From NCBI RefSeq assembly GCF_029867415.1, contig NW_026705585.1:496001-560000 (forward strand): a stretch of 64,000 nucleotides of DNA, read 5' to 3'. Below the pieces are notes generated by a model. That model ran no database searches. It saw nothing but the letters and a program-made list of their open reading frames with translations, and was not told the DNA's origin. This DNA is from Vicia villosa. Taxonomy: Eukaryota; Streptophyta; Magnoliopsida; Fabales; Fabaceae. Both the position numbers and the translations under genes were made by a program. Shown here one piece after another: positions 58,741 to 64,000 of the stretch (the stretch's first letter is position 1; each line of letters begins with the position of its first letter).

Positions 58741-59394
58741 TTTCGTAGATACACATTCGAAAGTATCTTTTTCTTTTTTTCTAAAAGTTAAATTTTTCCG
58801 TATGTGCATCTAAGTATTTTAAACTAGTGAACGTTGGGGAAAATGACAAATTAATTCAGTTCATAAAATATTCCGTAGGTACATCTACGGAATGGCTTAG
58901 CGCCAGAATATTCCATAGATGCACCTACGAAAGTATCTGGTATATTATGAACCAGCATAACCACTCCCCCATTGTTACATTTCTTCTTCAACACTCACCT
59001 CTCCACAACCTAAAAAACCCTACATCATCATTATTATTTTTCACTCTAAAACTCTAACTTTTTGGTGCAACAAATCAAAGGGAGCAAGAGAAGACTGAAT
59101 TTCAGGTAAATAATCATCTTTGTCCATTCCATTGCTCACATTATGCATTAATTTTCTGTAAAAAAAAGTAATGTTGCTTCCGTAGGTACATATACGGAAC
59201 GTTTTGAAGATGAACACGTTCCGGATGTGCATCTATGGAACGTGTCTGTGTTATTTTCTCCAGCAGTCTTGTGATTTTGTGTTATTTGTGTTATTGTTTA
59301 CAAATAGGTATGGTACACCCCCGATAATATCTCAAGAGAATTAGTTCCTTAAGTCGATGTTTCACCGAAAGTTGAAGGGGTAGTTGTAAATCTC

Positions 59395-59675
59395 ATGATT
59401 AAAATCCTACACAATGCGATACAAACCACATTTGGTCGGAGCATTACGGTGTTGGAACATCGATTCAATTACAACATACTTTATTCTCAATTGATCGGAA
59501 ATGTGTCTCGGGCTAGGTTGAACTATATTTTTCACGAGGCCAAACGAGGTGAAGTTGTAGGTTCCGATAGAGCAAAGTGTACTTGTACTATTTCCAAAAC
59601 GTATAGTCTCCCGTGTGCGTGTGTTATTGCTAAAAAGATAAAACTAGGTGAGACGTTAAGAATGGAAGAAGTCAC
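59395..59675 (+). pseudogene. MULE transposase fragment with SWIM zinc finger
   Basis: The frame reads TTFGRSITVLEHRFNYNILYS, then ARLNYIFHEAKRGE, then CTCTISKTYSLPCACVIAKK. This is the C-terminal part of a Mutator-like transposase with its SWIM-type finger. The catalytic region is missing: the fragment starts abruptly after a noncoding stretch. It is cut at LRMEEVTT by CACTACAAAAAAAA, the end of another element. Its continuation resumes near 59890. Confidence 0.75.
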
Positions 59676-59889
59676 TACAAAAAAAAGTTCATCCGCCACG
59701 GCCAGAAAATCGCGGCTAGATGCAAAATAACTGTGGTTTTACGCTTTGGCCACGAATACGTGACTGTGGGATATGCAGGCGTGGCCTAAAGTATAAGCCA
59801 TTGTTTTCTTGTTTGGGCCACGTTTTATATACATTTGTGGCTTGTATAGGCCATGGCTTAGGTATCTAGGTTAAGGTCGCGATTTATCT
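59676..59889. mobile_element. Truncated CACTA end inserted in the MULE gene
   Basis: CACTACAAAAAAAA at 59676 is a CACTA terminus. Subterminal GCCACGG, GTGGCC and GGCCACG words follow, in both orientations. The opposite end is missing, so this is either one end or a decayed MITE. It separates the SWIM and OTU parts of one former gene. Confidence 0.6.
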
Positions 59890-60791
59890 TGCACTTCCCT
59901 CACTGGAAAAGACAAAGAGTGCATCGGAGAAATTGAAGCCTACGTCGAATGACAACACGACTACACGGGCTCCTTCGTATTGTGAATACGTCGATAAACT
60001 TTTTACCGACTCACCAACTCCAAAATCTCAAAAATCTCAAACAAGTTCAAACAAAGGAGCTCGCATAAGCAAACCACCTCCGACACCTATTCCTCCAAAA
60101 ATTCCAATCATAAAGAATTGCCTATCCCACCAAAAATTACATTCATCAAAGAGATGCCGGTTTTTATGCACAAATACATTGAGCGGATCGTCAATGTTGC
60201 GGGGACGGTAATTGCGGTTACCGGGTCATCTCGTTGTTGCTTAGTAATGGAGAGGGTAGCCATACGATTGTCCTTCATCAACTTATCCAAGTGTTGAAGA
60301 TGCATAGAGACTCGTACACGCAGTTATATGGTGACGAAGTTAAATTTGAAGCGGTTAACGAAGCTTTTGGTCCTTGGTTGGCCGTTTACGCACCGGTGTC
60401 AAAATGGATGAAATTCCCAAAAATGAGACATCTTATTCCGTGCGCGTATGATAGGGTGTGCATTGACTTGACGCGTCATGGTTTTTCGAAAACATTTTCC
60501 CCCTCCGTACCGCACTACCTACAAATCCAAATGATCGCATCATGTCTATTAGATGGCTTTCAAAATCGAGTCATTTTGTGCAAGTTTACTTGAAACTGCA
60601 ATGCCCCATACCACCTACATCACTCTGAAGATGCCGAGATGTGGCCGGATCTTTTTGTTGATATGATGCATAAATTCGAAAGATTAAACAACATCGAGAA
60701 GGAAGCGAATAAGGAAAAGTCAAAATTGGAACCACCAATAGATTTAGCCGACGATAGTTCTTTTGATGTGTTTTGTAGTTTTAAAGTGTAA
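59890..60791 (+). pseudogene. OTU cysteine-protease domain of the MULE-linked gene, frameshifted
   Basis: A Pro/Ser/Lys-rich linker (DSPTPKSQKSQ, then KPPPTPIPPKIP) leads to MHKYIERIVNVAG. After a 1-base deletion at about 60204, DGNCGYRVISLLL follows in the next frame. DGNC with its Cys is the catalytic motif of OTU deubiquitinase-type proteases. The frame goes on with GEGSHTIVLHQLI, RDSYTQLYGD, WMKFPKMRHLIPCAYDRVCIDLTRHGFSKTF, then after more breaks EDAEMWPDLFVDMMHKFERL, ending with the stop at 60789-60791. OTU-like and ULP1-like proteases are known partners of plant MULEs; their role in transposition is unclear. At least three frame breaks make this copy inactive. Confidence 0.75.
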
Positions 60792-61159
60792 TGTATGCAC
60801 TCTTTAACATTGCAATATAATATTTTTTGTCAATTATAAATTCTAATGGAAGGTTTAGTTTGGTGTTTATGTCTTTTTAAATTCTGGATTGCATTATAAT
60901 TCTGTTATGCTAAAAATCACGTCCAGAGAAATTTCCGTAGATGAAACTACGAAAGAATCAAAATTTGCAAATTATGGTTATTTTCCGTAGATATATCTAC
61001 CGAACCAAAATATCTGGGTTCCTTCCGTGGATATACCTACGAAACATTCTATGACAGAAAATGGATGGTCCACACTCACTTAGGTTTTCTATAAATTTGG
61101 GGTTTCTAATGTTGTATTTCACACAAACACAAAAAGTCTCAATGTGAGTATAACGTCCG
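60792..61159. other. Spacer holding the right cluster of 22-bp motifs
   Basis: Noncoding. It contains three of the near-palindromic motifs and TATAAATTTGGGG-type sequence near 61090, possibly a promoter for the next frame. Confidence 0.4.
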
Positions 61160-61502
61160 TTGGTATGTTGCAAATGTCTCCTACTCCGATGGTAGAACAC
61201 CCGGGCGGACGTTCAAACTCAACGAGTACACCTCGCTCGTTGTTATCATTGACGAAATTCACTATCGCATACCTTACGGTGACAAAGGGAAGGTTGTGAA
61301 GCTCGAGTATCGTTCACCTTTATTTGACAACGGAGGGAACGTCGTTTGCAGCAACATTGAGCTCAAGAACTGAGAGGATGTTTTGGCGATGTGGCGAACG
61401 TATTACGGTTTCGAAGAGAAAATTCCCCTCGAGTTCGTAGCGAGGGTGCAAAGAATGGTCGAGCAAATCTTAGAGATGTGCAAGCATCCACCGGGCTATT
61501 GA
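61160..61502 (+). pseudogene. Conserved-looking unknown protein next to the MULE locus
   Basis: The frame reads TFKLNEYTSLVVIIDEIHYRIPYGDKGKVVKLEYRSP (split here by eye into TFKLNEYTSLVVIIDE and RIPYGDKGKVVKLEYRSP), then GGNVVCSNIELKN, a stop at about 61372, then EDVLAMWRTYYGFE and VEQILEMCKHPPGY, ending at 61500-61502. Codon use and readable length around one internal stop indicate a former protein, about 115 residues or longer. I recall similar proteins as hypothetical legume proteins near transposons but know no function. It lies inside the 22-bp motif array. Confidence 0.5.
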
Positions 61503-62047
61503 AATGTAATATTTAATTTGATGTTGAAATTAACGATGTAATGCCGAGTTTAATCTATGAATGTTGTTTTTATCGTTGCAATGTTGATTTTTTGGTTTGT
61601 TATGTTGATATACATACGAAAGTGTTTCGTAGATATACACATGGAACCTAAGAGACTCCAGGGGTGTAGTAAGAGTTTTTCTTTGTTGTCTCATGCTGCC
61701 CCATTATGGTGTAATGTAATGGTGGAGAAAGAAAAAATAGAGAAATCAAACCCTTAAATTAAATCCAGTAACTAGAAATGAAGCAGGAGGTATAGCAGAA
61801 TGAAAAAGGTAGGAGAGGATATGAATCCCTTCTCCACATACTTAAAAAAAACAACATTGAATCCTCTCTTATACAAATTACCACCCACTAACACGTAATT
61901 ATGTGCCTTTTGTTTCAACTTAAAGTTAGAAGGAGTGGATATGTTCTTCAATAACCGATTAATTATTTGATTCATGCATCGACAACGTATGTACATCCTT
62001 TTATAGGATACTTTTCAAGAAAAAATTCAAGTGGTGCATCCACCCAA
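61503..62047. other. Spacer
   Basis: Holds the last 22-bp motif (61624-61645). No gene was recognised in the remainder. Confidence 0.4.
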
Positions 62048-62290
62048 TGGTGGAGCCAGAAATTTTAGGGAGTCCGGGCAAAAAATTTATACCTTGTTTT
62101 TACTAATTTTACAATTTGTTTCTACTAATTTTATTCTTAATTTTGTCTATAAATTTTCCCCTTAGTTTTGTCCAAAAATTTTACACCATTTTTTTACTAA
62201 TTTTGCCCTTAATTTTGTCTAAAAGTTACTAATTTTGTCTAAAAGTTACTAATTTTTACTAATTCTGCCCTTGCATCCACCTAATCCCTC
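62048..62290. repeat. hAT-like terminal debris with short tandem repeats
   Basis: GGTGGAGCCAGAAATTTTAG at 62050 is typical of a legume hAT terminus. Then come recurrent TTTACTAATTTTG phrases. A perfect 20-bp tandem duplication (AATTTTGTCTAAAAGTTACT) is at 62211-62250. Confidence 0.5.
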
Positions 62291-62730
62291 AATCATGACA
62301 TTATGTCAGCAATTAGCTTATGTCCCCAACCTAAAGCCTCCACCCTCAACATCGGCGAGTCTACGCCATCCCCCACCCTTAATTTGGTTTATATTCTTAT
62401 TTGTTTACAAACCACAAAGTTATAGTTTAATTTCTTGATTTGGTCTAATTTTTATTACTAAGTTTTTGAATTTCATTTGGCAATTTAGTTTTTTCTTTCA
62501 TTTCAAGAGTTCCTTCACTCAATCGAAGGTTAGTGTTTTGGTTCCTTTTTAAGAGTTCTAATCTTTCATATTTTGTTTTAATAACTACATGTGTGTGTTT
62601 TTATGGAGATATGGAAGGATCTCCAAAGTTATATCGATAAAAAATGTTTAACTTTTAATGAAAATGATAAAGAAAAGTTTGACATTCTTTCTTGATGAAA
62701 AAACAATGATGGATAATATCCAGTTCTATC
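62291..62730. other. AT-rich spacer
   Basis: No feature recognised, apart from possible hAT interior sequence. Confidence 0.4.
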
Positions 62731-62962
62731 CCAAATAGTTAGAGATAACATGCTCACACCAGTTTCAAATTTGGGTTCTAAGAGTGATTTTAGCACTTAT
62801 GAGAGGATTTTAGAGGTATATAGAAGCACTCTCAAACTAGAAAATGGTTGAGGCTCTAGTTTGTGCTCAAAATTGGTCGAGGTCGTCCTTTTACTATTTC
62901 AAAGACATGGAATTCAATGAGGAGTACGAGATCTATGAAGATGCTTTAATATGTATTGATTA
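62731..62962 (+). pseudogene. hAT transposase dimerisation-domain remnant
   Basis: RDNMLTPVSNLGSKSDFST, then YERILEVYRSTLK, and after a stop and frameshift ALVCAQNWSRSSFYYFKDMEF. This follows the C-terminal dimerisation region of hAT transposases, where SxSAFSTGGR and ALxCxQDWLR are the landmarks. The upstream domains are gone. The TRIM-like element is inserted directly after it. Confidence 0.65.
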
Positions 62963-63236
62963 TGTTTTTGGTCGGCCAAATGCCCGGATAGATTAGACCC
63001 AATTCATCTCAAATCAACTCCACTTGACCAAGGTATAAAAGTTATTTCACGCAGAAAGCTATGTGCATTCTCTTATCTCCATTTTTCACTATAATTATCT
63101 TGAATTTTGAACTGAATTGGGCATTAGAGTATTAACCTTATAGGTCCACCCCGCGCTGCTGCACTTGAGATCATCACCACATGTTTGAGATCTTCAACTC
63201 ATCAACTACATCCAATTTTGGTTATATAACGGAACA
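62963..63236 (+). repeat. 5' LTR of the TRIM-like element
   Basis: It shares with the second LTR the order GGYCRGCCAAA, CCAATTCATCTCAAAT, CATTTTTCACTA, ATCTTGAAT and TAGGTCCA. Confidence 0.8.
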
Positions 63237-63237
63237 A

Positions 63238-63255
63238 TGGCGTCGTCTGTGAGAG
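63238..63255 (+). promoter_or_regulatory. Primer-binding site of the TRIM-like element
   Basis: TGGCGTCGTCTGTGAGAG. Of the first 17 bases, 14 match the Tat element's site at 45336, so both probably use the same tRNA. Confidence 0.65.
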
Positions 63256-63676
63256 TCGGGGTCTGATTCCTACAAAATTTCATTATCAAATCAATCTCGA
63301 TCTAAAATCAGATTTCTATAGGAAGCAAAAGGAGTATATACAGTAAATTCGGTAGTTATATCCAAGACACTCAGTTCATCCTTTGGATCACTCGTTCAAA
63401 AGTTACTGTTGATTGACAAAATTCGCAATATCGCATCATCCAGCACCTGTCCTTCGCTATATTGTCTTGTCTTCTACTCCTAACGGACACTAGCGTTCAA
63501 CGAAGCGGAGATTAGTTGGAATTAGTTTTTCTAGATCGTGAAAAAATCAATGGAATTTCAAACTCCAATCTACCTCTGATTCTTGCGTTCATCTCGGACA
63601 ACATTCTTGAAGGCTGGCCAAAATTAATAAAAGCTTTCCTGGCTCTCTCAAGACCCGGCAAAGCCTTGGGGGTAAT

Positions 63677-63952
63677 TGTTCTAGGCCAGCCAAAGGTCTT
63701 GACAGCTAAGATCCAATTCATCTCAAATCTACTCCGCTTGACTTATGGTATAATTGTCAATACACACAGAAAGTAAGGTACATTTTCTGATATCCATTTT
63801 TCACTACATTCATCTTGAATCTTAAATTGACTTGTGCGTTGGTGTGGTAATCTCGTAGGTCCATATCATGCTACCACATCGAATATTCAGCACCACCTTT
63901 TCAAGATCCTCAATTCACTTGTTGCATCTAATTCTGGTTCCAAAATGGAACA
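63677..63952 (+). repeat. 3' LTR of the TRIM-like element
   Basis: Partner of 62963-63236, diverged, with matching start and end. After it only 48 bp remain in the window, with nothing recognisable. Confidence 0.8.
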
Positions 63953-64000
63953 GATTCTATATGTCTTGAGTGTAATTTTTAAATTGTTTTGTAGTATGTT

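Larger units (their letters stand above)
58741..61645. repeat. Dispersed 22-bp near-palindromic motif, about ten copies
   Basis: The core is TTCCGTAG, six variable bases, then CTACGGAA. Clear copies: 58871-58892, 58911-58932, 59178-59199, 59219-59240, 60933-60954, 60983-61004, 61023-61044 and 61624-61645. Weaker ones are near 58745 and 58796. They form a left cluster and a right cluster around the MULE/OTU coding remnants, with a single right-hand copy beyond the frame at 61160-61502. Each can fold into a hairpin. Confidence 0.8.
62963..63952 (+). mobile_element. TRIM-like small LTR retrotransposon, 990 bp
   Basis: Two diverged LTRs, 62963-63236 (274 bp) and 63677-63952 (276 bp), both begin TGTT and end GGAACA. 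A primer-binding site lies one base after the first and a G-rich tract (CTTGGGGGTAA) just before the second. Flanks GATTA (62958-62962) and GATTC (63953-63957) fit a 5-bp duplication with one change. The 440-bp interior has no gag or pol, as in terminal-repeat retrotransposons in miniature. It must borrow enzymes from another element. Confidence 0.8.

Noticed and set aside
63516..63776. 86-codon frame within the TRIM-like element
   Set aside because: It crosses from the interior into the LTR and has no family features.

Overview
The window is plant nuclear DNA: AT-rich, with GT-AG introns, (CT)n microsatellites and very dense transposable elements. Gene and repeat content suggests a papilionoid legume (pea, vetch, clover or medick relatives). 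That is inferred from remembered family resemblance; no single diagnostic sequence fixes the species.

Only three cellular genes can be supported. (1) A FANTASTIC FOUR (FAF)-domain gene at 16223-16999. (2) A nine-exon ATG18h-like autophagy gene (WD40 propeller plus BCAS3 domain) at 33482-40425, with a 2.1-kb repeat-filled intron and an overlapping upstream ORF. (3) A six-exon histidine phosphotransfer gene of cytokinin signalling (AHP-like) at 56639-57673. They have no evident functional link and sit as islands between transposons.

Layout. 1-7507: a young Ty3/gypsy chromovirus (Tekay/Del type), one nonsense codon from an open gag-pol, inserted in the LTR of an older relative (to 8143). 8.1-12 kb: a Helitron 3' end, an old LTR-like patch rich in palindromic 12-mers, and a non-autonomous CACTA element. 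12-15.6 kb: LINE debris and a hAT-like element carrying a nested inverted-repeat element. 16-19 kb: the FAF gene, a Stowaway MITE and a LINE-derived retroposon. 19.8-27.2 kb: minus-strand copia LTR remnants, one of them split by a TIR transposon that is itself split by a 4.1-kb Helitron. 28.6-32 kb: a deleted Ty1/copia element with a perfect target duplication. 33.4-40.5 kb: the ATG18h-like gene. 41-45 kb: LINE RNase H debris, then Mutator-like (MULE) remnants with a convergent GRF zinc-finger gene. 45.3-49.7 kb: a decayed Ty3/gypsy Tat-lineage element with two RNase H domains, cut off before integrase. 50-55.6 kb: a GRF-type fragment, two diverged 0.5-kb direct repeats around a (CT)48 tract, a retroposon and a TIR element. 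56.6-57.7 kb: the AHP gene. 58.7-61.7 kb: a MULE-derived locus with SWIM and OTU-protease remnants, studded with a 22-bp near-palindrome. 62-64 kb: hAT transposase debris interrupted by a 990-bp TRIM-like element.

The most unusual signals are the array of 22-bp near-palindromes around the MULE/OTU locus, the three-level transposon nest, the TRIM-like element whose primer-binding site matches that of the Tat element, and the paired 121-bp GC-rich units in the Tekay LTR. No CRISPR array, tRNA or rRNA gene was seen. Boundaries, motifs and splice sites were read by eye; family names rest on motif recognition without database searches.
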